A stretch of DNA of 64,000 nucleotides from NCBI GenBank assembly GCA_000961655.1, contig LADR01000029.1, positions 1 to 64,000 of the forward strand. Reading direction: 5' to 3'. Every line of letters begins with the position of its first letter. Within the stretch, counting starts at the first letter, position 1. Position numbers and translations under genes: made by a program. The notes under the pieces were generated by a model. That model did not search any database. It worked only from the letters and a program-made list of their open reading frames with translations, and had not been told where the DNA came from. Source of the stretch: Desulfatitalea sp. BRH_c12. Lineage in GTDB: Bacteria > Desulfobacterota > Desulfobacteria > Desulfobacterales > Desulfosarcinaceae. Positions 36,698 to 45,065 of the stretch are shown piece after piece.

Positions 36698-38128
36698 ATG
36701 CAAGCCCAATGCGTTTCCACCCAGAGTTCACCGCTCGAAGTAGAAGAAAAAGGCATCCGAAATACGGTTCCCCTGAGAAGCACTTTGACCGAAAGTCTTT
36801 TGCAGGGGCCGATTATACCTCTGTTAATCCGATTGGCGAGCCCCAACGTGCTGGCCTTTTTTATCCAGTCTCTGGTCAGTATCGCCGAGGTCTGGTACGT
36901 GGGCCAACTGGGAACCGTTTACCTGGCCGGGTTGGCCCTGGTTTATCCGCTGTTGATGTTGATGCAAATGATGTCTGCCGGCGCTTTGGGCGGAGCGGTG
37001 GCATCATCTGTCGCACGCGCCATTGGTAAGGGAAGTATTGACCGCGCCGAGTCCCTGATATGGCATGCACTGGTGCTGGCCTTAATGGGGGCAGGATTTT
37101 TCAGCGCCGCCTATTTTAGCTTCGGGCAGCCATTTCTTGAGTTACTCGGGGGGCGCGGCGAGATGCTGGTCGAGGCCCAGTCTTACGCTCTTGTGCTGTT
37201 TTCGGGCTGCTTTCTGATTTGGACCACCAACATTTTCGCCAGCATCTTCCGTGGTATGGGCGATATGAGATACCCTGCCATCTTGATGGTGCTGGGCGTT
37301 TGCATTCAGGTACCCCTATCCGGTGCGCTCATATTGGGGTGGGGGCACTTCCCCCAACTGGGAGTTGCCGGGGGCGCCGTGTCCGCCATTCTTTCCGCGG
37401 CGATAACGACCGCACTGCTGCTTTGGCCTCTCATCAAGGGAAGCCGGGCGGTTAAAATGCGAATTGGATCCTTCCGACTGCAATATGCATTATTTAAAGA
37501 TATTCTGCGTGTCGGTCTGCTTGCATCCGTGTCGCCCATCCTCACCGTATTTACAATTCTGTGCATAACGAGCTTGGTGAGTCGCTTCGGTCCGGCCGCG
37601 CTCGCCGGTTACGGAATCGGCGCCCGTCTGGAATTCTTGTTGATCCCATTGATCTTTGGCATTGGCGCCGCGTTGACGGCTATGGTCGGGGTGAACATGG
37701 GTGCCGGAAACCTTAATCGGGCGTTACGCATCGGCTGGACCGGCGCTGCGGCGGCGGGGTTGCTTTCTGGCCTTATCGGTCTTGTAGTGGCTGTGCGACC
37801 CGCTTTATGGGTTGGATTATACACCCAAGATCCTTCCGTAATCGAAGCCGGCTCGAACTACCTGAAAATTGTGGGCAGCGCGTATCTATTTCAGGGTGTC
37901 GGGCTTTCCCTGTACTTTGCTTCTCAGGGAGCCGGTACAGTGTTCTGGCCAGTTGCGGCAGGTGTCCTGCGGGTCATTATCTCTGTAGGCGGCGCAGCGG
38001 TGGCTGTGCTGCTGCTGGACATGGGATTGAACAGCCTGTTCATTTTGACCGCCGCGGGCATGGTCATTTTCGGCATCATCACTGCGCTTTCGATTTTATT
38101 CGGCGCCTGGCGCAAATTCGCGCCCTAA
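36698..38128 (+). CDS. MATE-family multidrug exporter
   Basis: A 476-residue membrane protein with about twelve helices in two repeats. GGAVASSVARAIGKGSIDRA in the first half and GYGIGARLEFLLIPLIFGIG with AALTAMVGVNMGAGNLNRAL in the second half are the MATE signature segments. The N-terminal 25 residues are a hydrophilic extension. The ribosome site AGAGGAG precedes the ATG by 9 bases. Adjacent to an HxlR-type regulator, so efflux is probably induced by the ligand of that regulator. Confidence 0.92.
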   Translation: MQAQCVSTQSSPLEVEEKGIRNTVPLRSTLTESLLQGPIIPLLIRLASPNVLAFFIQSLVSIAEVWYVGQLGTVYLAGLALVYPLLMLMQMMSAGALGGAVASSVARAIGKGSIDRAESLIWHALVLALMGAGFFSAAYFSFGQPFLELLGGRGEMLVEAQSYALVLFSGCFLIWTTNIFASIFRGMGDMRYPAILMVLGVCIQVPLSGALILGWGHFPQLGVAGGAVSAILSAAITTALLLWPLIKGSRAVKMRIGSFRLQYALFKDILRVGLLASVSPILTVFTILCITSLVSRFGPAALAGYGIGARLEFLLIPLIFGIGAALTAMVGVNMGAGNLNRALRIGWTGAAAAGLLSGLIGLVVAVRPALWVGLYTQDPSVIEAGSNYLKIVGSAYLFQGVGLSLYFASQGAGTVFWPVAAGVLRVIISVGGAAVAVLLLDMGLNSLFILTAAGMVIFGIITALSILFGAWRKFAP

Positions 38129-38161
38129 CTCAGGTGGATTACCATTTTAAATGAGGTGTTT

Positions 38162-39247
38162 ATGAAATCAAAGGTATACCAAGATTTGCTTACGGTAATG
38201 CAGATGCGTCGAGGACCGTATGCCGGGCTGGACATTCCAGAGTTCTTTGCTTTGGTGAAGGAATTGTTTACTCCCGAAGAGGCAGAGGTGAACAATGCAC
38301 TCAGCACTCAGCCTGCAACCATTGAGCAAATCGCACATAAATTAAAGTGCGACCCAAACAGACTCAGCCCGCTTCTTGAAGCCATGGCTGATAAGGGGCT
38401 CTGTGCTACTTTTACCGTGGTCGGGCAACGCTTTTTTAAAGGTCTGCCGTTTATGCCCGGCATTTTCGAGTATCAGTTTATCGGGGGGGATGAATCACGG
38501 CGCCATCGAAAACTGGCACAACTGATATATGCTTACAAAAGCGCCTGTAACGCTTCCAAGGGCGCTGAGAAAATTACATTTCCGTTAACACGCGTGATAC
38601 CCGTCGATAAGACCATCGATGCGGGCAATCAAATTCATACCTATGACCAGGTTGCAACCTATGTTCAAAAAAACGATTCCATCGCTGTAGGCACCTGTTA
38701 TTGCCGGCATGCGGCAAAACTGCGCGGAGAAGATACGCACGACATGCCAATGGAGGTGTGTATGTGGTTTGGCCATGCAGCCGACTATATGGTTGAGCGT
38801 ATAGGCGGCAGAAAGGTGACGAAGAGTGAAGCCCTGTCGCTTTTGGATCAGGCGGAAAAGTCCGGGCTGATCCATATGAGCCGCAACACCACCGAAAACA
38901 TCGAGTATTTATGCAATTGCGATCGATGGCACTGTGAGGTGGTCACCAATGTACTCAAACAGCCAAAACCTGGCTGGGCCTTCAACTCCGGTTACCAACC
39001 CCGTTTTGATTCCGATCGATGCATCGCCTGTGGAACGTGCCTGGATCGGTGTCCACCCGAAGCGCTTGCAATGGGTGAGGCCCCGGTTCCTATCGTCAAT
39101 TTGGATAGATGTTTTGGATGTGCAGTCTGCGCGAGCGGATGTCCTGAAGCGGCCATCGTTATGGAAGCTAAACCCGAATTCCCTTCCCCCCCAAATACTG
39201 TCAAGGAGCTGGTTGCTGCATTGAAGGCATGTCGTACACACCCATGA
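38162..39247 (+). CDS. Ferredoxin-like 2x[4Fe-4S] protein with winged-helix-like N-terminus
   Basis: A 361-residue protein. The N-terminal 90 residues (STQPATIEQIAHKLKCDPNR then LSPLLEAMADKGL) look like a winged helix. The middle contains VGTCYCRHAAKLRGEDTHDM and NIEYLCNCDRWHC, extra Cys-rich sites. The C-terminus has two [4Fe-4S] motifs, CIACGTCLDRCP and CFGCAVCASGCP. Such proteins are common in sulfate reducers and Clostridia; the role is electron transfer, with an unknown partner. It is followed 24 bases later by a DUF3786 gene. Confidence 0.75.
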   Translation: MKSKVYQDLLTVMQMRRGPYAGLDIPEFFALVKELFTPEEAEVNNALSTQPATIEQIAHKLKCDPNRLSPLLEAMADKGLCATFTVVGQRFFKGLPFMPGIFEYQFIGGDESRRHRKLAQLIYAYKSACNASKGAEKITFPLTRVIPVDKTIDAGNQIHTYDQVATYVQKNDSIAVGTCYCRHAAKLRGEDTHDMPMEVCMWFGHAADYMVERIGGRKVTKSEALSLLDQAEKSGLIHMSRNTTENIEYLCNCDRWHCEVVTNVLKQPKPGWAFNSGYQPRFDSDRCIACGTCLDRCPPEALAMGEAPVPIVNLDRCFGCAVCASGCPEAAIVMEAKPEFPSPPNTVKELVAALKACRTHP

Positions 39248-39271
39248 GGCAGATGCGCTGAATACAACAAA

Positions 39272-39955
39272 ATGAAAGTGGTTCGGGCGTTTCCTTGGCA
39301 ATCGAACGATCAACAGGATCCTATTGTGAAAGACACATTGATCATTGGCGGCCATAAGAAGATTTACGAAGATCTTCTCCAATGTTTGAAGAGTGCTGAT
39401 ATTGCCACTTCGGCAAGGCATCTTGATCTTGCGCTGAATGCTAAAGGAGAAGCCGAGGTCCCTTTTTTTGGCACGACCTACCTGGTGTCGCACGAGGGGG
39501 TGCGGCGAGCGGATGAAAAGAGATTTTCAGATGCCATCGCAAGTGCATTGATCCATTATATTCTAAAAGGCAGCGACTGCCGGTCGAAGGGACAATTTGT
39601 CACGCTTGCGCAGCTTGCCGGTCCTCTCTTCGAGCACAGCAGTTACGCTCAGAGTGCGTTGGAACGCCCCATCGTAAAAAGATTTCAAACAAAAATTCAT
39701 GAACTACTAACAATCGCTGCGTCGGTTGGGGGCCACCCGGGCGGGGAAGCGGGATTGGGGGCGGTCAGCCTGATTTTTAATTTACTACCGCATATCCCAA
39801 TACAACTTATTTTCTATGACCGGGATGACGAATTTCCTGCCCGGGCGACCCTGTTGTTCGACCGCAATGCGACCCAATTTATTGATTTTGAAGTTTTGGC
39901 TGTTGCCGTAACGGTATTTGTAAGGTTCTTGACCAAAGACCAGCCTGAAAGATAA
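39272..39955 (+). CDS. DUF3786 protein
   Basis: A 227-residue protein. The conserved segments are FFGTTYLVSHEGVRRADEKR, LIHYILKGSDCRSKGQFVTL and the C-terminal PIQLIFYDRDDEFPARATLL with LFDRNATQFIDFEVLAVAVT. These define DUF3786, found mainly in anaerobes and often beside corrinoid or Fe-S protein genes. Function is unknown. No ribosome site is evident before the ATG at 39272; the in-frame GTG at 39326 (VKDTLIIGG) is a possible later start. Confidence 0.78.
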   Translation: MKVVRAFPWQSNDQQDPIVKDTLIIGGHKKIYEDLLQCLKSADIATSARHLDLALNAKGEAEVPFFGTTYLVSHEGVRRADEKRFSDAIASALIHYILKGSDCRSKGQFVTLAQLAGPLFEHSSYAQSALERPIVKRFQTKIHELLTIAASVGGHPGGEAGLGAVSLIFNLLPHIPIQLIFYDRDDEFPARATLLFDRNATQFIDFEVLAVAVTVFVRFLTKDQPER

Positions 39956-39975
39956 CCTTAGATTCAGAGCTGATG

Positions 39976-40032
39976 TCAGACAATCAACGATCCGGAATTT
40001 TACACGTTATCTTCCGGATCGTTGGTGTCTGA
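39976..40032. terminator. Long bidirectional terminator hairpin
   Basis: CAACGATCCGGAA (39985-39997) pairs perfectly with 40012-40024. The stem is extended by TCAGACA (39976-39982) with TGTCTGA (40026-40032). It sits between the convergent DUF3786 and rhodanese genes. Confidence 0.75.
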
Positions 40033-40053
40033 GGGTCGTCGGTTAACCTATTC

Positions 40054-40584
40054 CTATTCGACCTTTTCTACCGGGTATTTGGCGCCCTTCCAGGCAAATA
40101 CACCGCCTGAGTAGCGATAGACATTTTTATAGCCTGATTTGACGGCCCAGGCGGCGCCGTTGTGGCTGCGGGTGCATTTAACGAATCCGCAGTAAATCAC
40201 GATGATTTTCTCTTTGTCGCTACCCAGCATGCGGATAAAATCCTCCTGGGTTTTGCCGTCGGTCTCTTTGCTGTCCCATTCGGTCATATCCGGGATGGGA
40301 AACAGGAACTGAAGCGCGCCCGGCACATGCTCTTTTTTGTAGCTATCCGCAAAGGGCATGCTGTCCACGATCACCATCTGTTTGCCGCTGTCGATCCATT
40401 GCTTCAGCTCACCTGTGGTCACCAGGGAATACCCGCCGCGCTGAACGTCGCGCAGCAATTTGACGGCGTCGGTTTCCTTCTCCAACTCTTTTACGAATTT
40501 GTTGCCGAATACCGCCATTGCCGGACAGGTTAAACCCAACACCAGAACGAGCACCATCGCCACTTGCAACATCCGTTTAGACAT
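40054..40584 (-). CDS. Exported rhodanese-like protein
   Basis: A 176-residue protein with a signal peptide (about residues 1-24, cleavage after AMA). The rhodanese domain has MVIVDSMPFADSYKKEHVPG (CH2A-like region) and the active loop IYCGFVKCTRSHNGA. The loop Cys is the likely persulfide carrier, and the second Cys four residues on is unusual. It probably handles sulfur in the periplasm. ATG at 40584 with GGAG 7 bases upstream. Last gene of the minus-strand reductase cluster, after a REP-like palindrome. Confidence 0.82.
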   Translation of the reverse strand: MSKRMLQVAMVLVLVLGLTCPAMAVFGNKFVKELEKETDAVKLLRDVQRGGYSLVTTGELKQWIDSGKQMVIVDSMPFADSYKKEHVPGALQFLFPIPDMTEWDSKETDGKTQEDFIRMLGSDKEKIIVIYCGFVKCTRSHNGAAWAVKSGYKNVYRYSGGVFAWKGAKYPVEKVE

Positions 40585-40635
40585 ACACATTCTCCTTTTT
40601 TTAGGTTAGTCTTCAACTCTCGGGTTCCAAACGCC

Positions 40636-40677
40636 GGTGATCCGGGCGTGTTGTCCGCGCCACACGCCCGGATCACC
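40636..40677. repeat. REP-like palindrome (GTGATCCGGG family), copy with compensatory changes
   Basis: GGTGATCCGGGCGTGTTG (40636-40653) pairs with 40660-40677 with one mismatch. Compared with 30431-30472, positions 12 and 14 of the stem changed in both arms (T:A to C:G, G:C to T:A). It begins one base after the stop of the MauE-like gene. Confidence 0.85.
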
Positions 40678-41172
40678 TCACTCGTGCCAATCCCGAAAGT
40701 TGAGGTAAGTAAGTCGTTTATTGATCAACCAGGTCACCCGAATCGGGGTCACACGGTCGTAGATCCGCCATGCATACAGATAGGCTATCGCCGCCAGCAT
40801 AGCGAGGTCCCGGTAAAGGCCCCACTTGAGGCCGTGGAAGGCATCGGCTTCGGGGTCTTCCGGGCCAAAGCAGCCGCAATCCACATCCAGCCCCAAGTGG
40901 ATGCCGTATCCCAAAAGCGCCACAAACAGCAGCAGCAAACCCGTAATGACCGCCAGGCTGCCGCGAAGATCAACCAGCAACCCGGCTCCGGCCACCACCT
41001 CCACCACCGGTAGTATCACGGCCGCCGGCAAGAGCAGCGCTTCGGGCACCAACCCGAAGGCTTCAATCAGAACCGCAAAGGTCTCGGGCGCCAGAAGCTT
41101 GGTTACACCGGAATAGATAAAAGTGATGCCCAACATCCAGCGCAGGCAGCGATAACTCCAGACAAGCATCAC
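40678..41172 (-). CDS. MauE/DoxX-like membrane protein
   Basis: A 164-residue protein with four membrane helices (about residues 8-26, 44-66, 70-92 and 115-135). LGITFIYSGVTKLLAPETFA is the DoxX/MauE first-helix motif and LDVDCGCFGPED carries the CxC redox motif typical of MauE, which helps form disulfides or supplies reductant across the membrane. It overlaps the stop of the activator gene by one base. A redox link between the periplasmic rhodanese and the cytoplasmic Fe-S reductase is conceivable. Confidence 0.78.
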   Translation of the reverse strand: MMLVWSYRCLRWMLGITFIYSGVTKLLAPETFAVLIEAFGLVPEALLLPAAVILPVVEVVAGAGLLVDLRGSLAVITGLLLLFVALLGYGIHLGLDVDCGCFGPEDPEADAFHGLKWGLYRDLAMLAAIAYLYAWRIYDRVTPIRVTWLINKRLTYLNFRDWHE

Positions 41173-41930
41173 TACCCCTCCCCTCTCGCCAGCAGTGCCG
41201 CTCCCAAGGCGCCGGCGAATTGCGGTTGTTCGGGTACCAGGATGCCACGGCCCAGTTTTTCAGCCAACAGCGCACGCATGCAGGGATTGTTGGCCACACC
41301 GCCGGTGAAAACGATCGGGCCTTCGGACGACACACGCTGGATCATGGCGACGGCGCGGCGGATAACGCTGAGATGCAGTCCCCGCGAGATTTCGCTGCGG
41401 TTTTCGCCCCGGGCGATCAGGGAGGTGACCTCAGATTCAGCAAAAACCGTGCACATGCTGGAGATGGCCAAATCCTTTTCGGCCAGGAGGGCCGCCCAGC
41501 CAAAACGCCCAATGTCGTAGCCCAGGTTGCGGGCCATGATTTCCATGAACTTGCCGGTGCCGGCGGCGCAGCGGTCGTTCATTTCAAATTTCTTCACCTT
41601 GCCGTTTTCATACAAGGCGACGGCCTTGCTGTCCTGACCGCCGATGTCCAGAATAGCGCGGGCCTGGGGGAAGTAAAAGCGCGCCCCCGTGGCATGGGCT
41701 TTGATCTCGGTCACCGTCTGGGCATCGAAGGCGATTTCGTACAGATTGCGGCCGTAACCGGTGGCCATGATGCGATCGTAAGCGACCCCCTCGGTCATCC
41801 GCTTGGCTTCGGCCATGGGGTCAAAGCCGGTGTCGGACTGTCGGCTGAGAAGGATATTTCCGGATACGTCGACGATAACCAACTCGATGGTGCGCGAGCC
41901 GATGTCGATGCCTGCGAAACGATTGCGCAT
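41172..41930 (-). CDS. ATP-dependent activator of a 2-hydroxyacyl-CoA-dehydratase-family reductase (BadF/HgdC)
   Basis: A 252-residue ASKHA-fold ATPase, dimeric with a single bridging [4Fe-4S] cluster. It begins with FAGIDIGSRTIELVIVDVSG (phosphate 1), then DIGGQDSKAVAL (phosphate 2) and FTGGVANNPCMRALL (adenosine). The cluster-binding Cys pair is in MNDRCAAGTGKFME and SMCTVFAESEV. ATP hydrolysis drives electron transfer to the partner encoded 2 bases upstream. The length equals HgdC/DCCP-R. Confidence 0.92.
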   Translation of the reverse strand: MRNRFAGIDIGSRTIELVIVDVSGNILLSRQSDTGFDPMAEAKRMTEGVAYDRIMATGYGRNLYEIAFDAQTVTEIKAHATGARFYFPQARAILDIGGQDSKAVALYENGKVKKFEMNDRCAAGTGKFMEIMARNLGYDIGRFGWAALLAEKDLAISSMCTVFAESEVTSLIARGENRSEISRGLHLSVIRRAVAMIQRVSSEGPIVFTGGVANNPCMRALLAEKLGRGILVPEQPQFAGALGAALLARGEG

Positions 41931-41932
41931 AC

Positions 41933-43213
41933 TTAACTCGTTATCTGCTCGACGAACGCTTCCACGCGCGTCTTGAGCTGGCCCATGTCTTCCATGCTGT
42001 AATCGGTTTCGATGCGCAGACAGGGGATATTCATCTCTTCGAGAGCTTTTTCCACCGGTATGGATTCCATCAGGTAGGGCTGGCAGAACTGCAGGCCGTA
42101 GTGGATAACGCCGTCGGCTTTATAGGCGGCGACCATCTCCTCGATATGGATCAGGCGCTCCTGGTTGGGCGTGAAGATGGCACAATCGACTTGGAAGTAG
42201 CGCTCCACGATGGCTTCCAGCATCTCGTCGATGGTTTGTCCGGATTCAACGGTAAGATTGCGGGTACCGCGCTCGCCCACGCAGGACTCTTCGCCCACGA
42301 TCACCGCGCCGGCGCTCTCCACGATCATGGGCAGCTTCCAATTGGGCACGGCCTGGGGGCAGCCCGCTATGAGGATACGCGGTGTTCCGGCGGGAAAAAC
42401 GCCTATGTTGTCCGCGATGCCCTGTTCCAATTCATCGCAGATGGTGTTCACCGAGGCGGTAAAGCGGGCCGGGTTGTCGTAGAAGGAGACCTGGTTGGTC
42501 AAAAGGGCATCCAGACCGGATATGGGCGTCGGGCTGGCCTTGCGCAAGGCGCAGAGCCTGTGGATGGCGGCGCGCTTGGCGTTCACGGTGCGGATGGCCT
42601 GCCTGAGGGAATCGGCGGTGATGGCTACGCCGGTGAGGTCTTCGACGGCGGTCTTGAAGCGCAGATACTCCGCTTTGAGAAGCTGCCGGCCGTTGATTGA
42701 TTTGACCTGGGGCAGATCCATCACGTAGAGGTTGTCCACCAGGTCGCCCAGGGATTCATAGGCTTTTTTCTTGCCGTCGCAGGTGTTCTCGCCCACGATC
42801 ATGTCCGCGCTTTCCAGGTACGGGCAGACCTTGCCGATTTTGAACCCGAAGGCGGATTTGATCAGGGCGCAGGTGTTGCGCGGCAGCAATTTTTCCACCT
42901 CTTCGGTGGCGAAATCGGCGCCGGAGCACAAGCCTATCAAGGTGGCGTTGGCGGCCAGCACGATCTCTTCGGGGACAAACACGCAGTAGGAGCCGATGAT
43001 TTTGCGGCCGGCGGCTTTTTCGTCGAGCAACTCCTTGATGCGCAGGCCGTGCACTTCGCTCATGACAAAATCGAAATAGGCCATCCCTTCCGGGCGCTCT
43101 TTCTGAAATAAGTAGATATCCTGATAGGCTTTTCCCAATACCCCCAGCAGTGCATCATGGCCGGCCAAGTCCATTCCCAGTTCGGCCCACATGGAACGAT
43201 AGTCTTCACTCAT
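41933..43213 (-). CDS. Double-cubane-cluster anaerobic reductase (HgdB-like, single subunit)
   Basis: A 426-residue protein of the 2-hydroxyacyl-CoA dehydratase D-component superfamily. The pattern YCVFVPEEIVLAANATLIGL, CSGADF, LLPRNTCALIKSAFGFKIGK, VCPYLESAD and GENTCDGKKKAYESLG matches the single-subunit double-cubane proteins, whose [Fe8S9] cluster reduces small molecules, rather than the two-subunit dehydratases, because no second dehydratase subunit is present. The adjacent ATPase is its activator. The true substrate is unknown. Start: ATG at 43213 with GAGAGGG upstream; an in-frame extension of 39 residues is Cys-rich but lacks a ribosome site. Confidence 0.85.
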   Translation of the reverse strand: MSEDYRSMWAELGMDLAGHDALLGVLGKAYQDIYLFQKERPEGMAYFDFVMSEVHGLRIKELLDEKAAGRKIIGSYCVFVPEEIVLAANATLIGLCSGADFATEEVEKLLPRNTCALIKSAFGFKIGKVCPYLESADMIVGENTCDGKKKAYESLGDLVDNLYVMDLPQVKSINGRQLLKAEYLRFKTAVEDLTGVAITADSLRQAIRTVNAKRAAIHRLCALRKASPTPISGLDALLTNQVSFYDNPARFTASVNTICDELEQGIADNIGVFPAGTPRILIAGCPQAVPNWKLPMIVESAGAVIVGEESCVGERGTRNLTVESGQTIDEMLEAIVERYFQVDCAIFTPNQERLIHIEEMVAAYKADGVIHYGLQFCQPYLMESIPVEKALEEMNIPCLRIETDYSMEDMGQLKTRVEAFVEQITS

Positions 43214-43292
43214 GATTGATTCCCTCTCAATTTTACCGGCCACCGGCATGAAATCCAGTTTGGCGGTAAGGGTGAATTTGTTTTCGCCCGCG

Positions 43293-43931
43293 TTAGCGCA
43301 GGAAGTAATGCAGCAGACGCAGCAAAGCACCGACCATGCGCGAGTGACGTCCGGTAAGAAACTGTTGGTCGGCCTTCCCTGAAAGATCGGGCCGCTGCCT
43401 CAGGATTTCACGGGCTGCCAGTTCGGCGGCGCCGGCAGTCAACCCGGCGCACTGCTGAAAATGAGCCTTGCTGTCGTGCTTGACTTTTTTGGACAACACC
43501 CTGCAGCAGGTCGCACCGTAAGCGGCTTTGAAGGCATCGTGCAGATGGCGGGCGTCGGCGCGCAACTGCCTGCGGCGGCGATAGGGCCGCTCGCCGCCGG
43601 ATAGCAATCCGCAGCCCATCACCGCACCGCTCAGGGCCCCGCACAGACAACCGCTGTCCCCCATGGCCACGCAGAACGGGGCCGCCATGGCGATGACCTG
43701 GGCCTGGCTCAATCCTCCGTGCAGGCCGCTGTTCAGCGCGGCCAGCACGGCTTCGGCGCAGAGCATCTGGCGCGTTTCATACAGGTAGCGGGCGCTTTCG
43801 CGGATTTGGACGATGAGCGCTTCGGCCTGCGGGCTGGTCTGCGCTGCCGGTGCTGCGGCAAAGCCTGTCACGCGTTGAAGATCATCTTTTTTAAGTGCGT
43901 TCTTATTCACTGATGGCGCATCCCTATTCAT
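43293..43931 (-). CDS. C_GCAxxG_C_C family protein
   Basis: A 212-residue protein. MLCAEAVLAALNSGLHGG is followed by APFCVAMGDSGCLCGALSGA and VMGCGLLSG, the family pattern for a C-GCxxG-C-C protein with probable Fe-S or metal binding. An extra Arg-rich middle (about 115-130) and a C-terminal segment with CAGLTAGAAELAAREIL follow. Function is unsettled. It lies 79 bases upstream of the double-cubane reductase gene, on the same strand. Start ATG at 43931 has no good ribosome site; GTG at 43940 is an alternative. Confidence 0.7.
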   Translation of the reverse strand: MNRDAPSVNKNALKKDDLQRVTGFAAAPAAQTSPQAEALIVQIRESARYLYETRQMLCAEAVLAALNSGLHGGLSQAQVIAMAAPFCVAMGDSGCLCGALSGAVMGCGLLSGGERPYRRRRQLRADARHLHDAFKAAYGATCCRVLSKKVKHDSKAHFQQCAGLTAGAAELAAREILRQRPDLSGKADQQFLTGRHSRMVGALLRLLHYFLR

Positions 43932-44042
43932 CCGGGGCACAGCCCCTCATGCTTGGTTATGCAGTTGGCGCATGTGACTGTCGAATACCTTGGCTTGCCA
44001 CTTTCGTCTTTTTACTTTCCCGGTTTCCGACAAAGCAGGTTA

Positions 44043-44351
44043 TCAACAGCAATGGTCCGATGATCCGCAGCCACTGCATCCGCACGCCGACTGGAGCGAC
44101 GAAGAAACTTTAAACCCCTGCCCGGTGAAATCGATTTCGATGGGTTGGGCCTGTGATAGAAAATCTTTGTTCACCAGAAATTGGATACCGGCGAACTCGA
44201 AGGTCTCATCCTCGGGCTGTTTATCGTCCAAGGCCAGGGCGATCTGCGATCCGCCACAACCGCTGTTTAAAAACAATCGTATGGGTTTGACTTCGTTTTC
44301 TTTAAAAAACTGCGCAATCTGTTCCTGTGCTTTTTCGGTGACTTTCAGCAT
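44043..44351 (-). CDS. IscA/HesB-like Fe-S protein
   Basis: A 102-residue protein beginning MLKVTEKAQEQIAQFFKENE, with IRLFLNSGCGGSQIALALDD (first conserved Cys) and ending SACGCSGCGSSDHCC. The C-terminal CGCSGCG replaces the usual CGCG of A-type carriers and gives extra Cys. It could be a dedicated Fe-S scaffold for the neighbouring Fe-S proteins. ATG at 44351 with AAAGGAG 9 bases upstream. Confidence 0.82.
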   Translation of the reverse strand: MLKVTEKAQEQIAQFFKENEVKPIRLFLNSGCGGSQIALALDDKQPEDETFEFAGIQFLVNKDFLSQAQPIEIDFTGQGFKVSSSLQSACGCSGCGSSDHCC

Positions 44352-44429
44352 GGTTTCGAACTCCTTTAGCATTATTGAAGACTGGTTTTTCACTAATCCC
44401 GCCCAAGCGCCGGCCAACTGGAGATTCCA

Positions 44430-44453
44430 ATGGTGGGCGATGCCCACCCTACC
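44430..44453. repeat. GTGGGC/GCCCAC palindrome, end fragment of the dispersed element
   Basis: The 24 bases ATGGTGGGCGATGCCCACCC followed by TACC match the right end of the elements at 330-510 and 58.97-59.88 kb. Only this end is present here. Confidence 0.6.
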
Positions 44454-44557
44454 TTTCTGTTCTTTTCTTGGAGACATGATCCGCCCATTTCTGTTTTCTG
44501 GTTATCCACTTCGGTCAAGTGAGATACGGGCGTGGGGTGACGTAAAAACCAAGGCCA

Positions 44558-45040
44558 TCATCGCAGGCCTCCGATCAGGCCGCGGAAAACGCGACGTAAA
44601 TCTCTTTCGTCGATCAGCAGCACGGGATCGGGGTCGTTTTCTTCCGGGCTAGTCGTCACGACTTCCGGTTGCCCGGAGTCGTTCGCGACTGGCCGGGTGA
44701 TGCAGCGCTGCTCGATCTGTTCGAGGGTCAACTCGCGGTTATTTTCTATCCAGCGATGGCAATCGTCATGCGAGCCCACATAGAGCAGGAAAAACCGGCT
44801 GCCCTGTTTGAAGGTGACCAGGCGGTAGCCGCTGCCCAAGTCGTACTTCATTACCCCTTTAATTCGCAGTTCGCCGTGCTTGGTCACGGTTCCCACGCGA
44901 TCGGCAATGATGCCGCCTGACTGCAGGCGATCGATGATGTCGCGGGCTTTGGCGGCTGCCAAGGCGGCCTTCTTGCCTGACCGCTGCAGGGTGTCCAGAC
45001 GTTTATCTATTCTCGGGTCCAAATGAATGTTCTGCAGCAT
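44558..45040 (-). CDS. RelE-fold protein, possible toxin relative or RNA-binding partner
   Basis: A 160-residue protein. MKYDLGSGYRLVTFKQGSRF followed by FLLYVGSHDDCHRWIENN is the core of RelE/HigB-like folds (YR...G..F.LLYVG.HDD...W). No antitoxin gene is beside it; the two neighbours are an IscA-like and an HdrA gene on the same strand, 26 bases after HdrA begins counting from its stop. A role as a stand-alone toxin is therefore doubtful. Start with GAGGAG 8 bases upstream. Confidence 0.6.
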   Translation of the reverse strand: MLQNIHLDPRIDKRLDTLQRSGKKAALAAAKARDIIDRLQSGGIIADRVGTVTKHGELRIKGVMKYDLGSGYRLVTFKQGSRFFLLYVGSHDDCHRWIENNRELTLEQIEQRCITRPVANDSGQPEVVTTSPEENDPDPVLLIDERDLRRVFRGLIGGLR

Positions 45041-45065
45041 GATGATTACTCCTCGTTTTGCGGTC

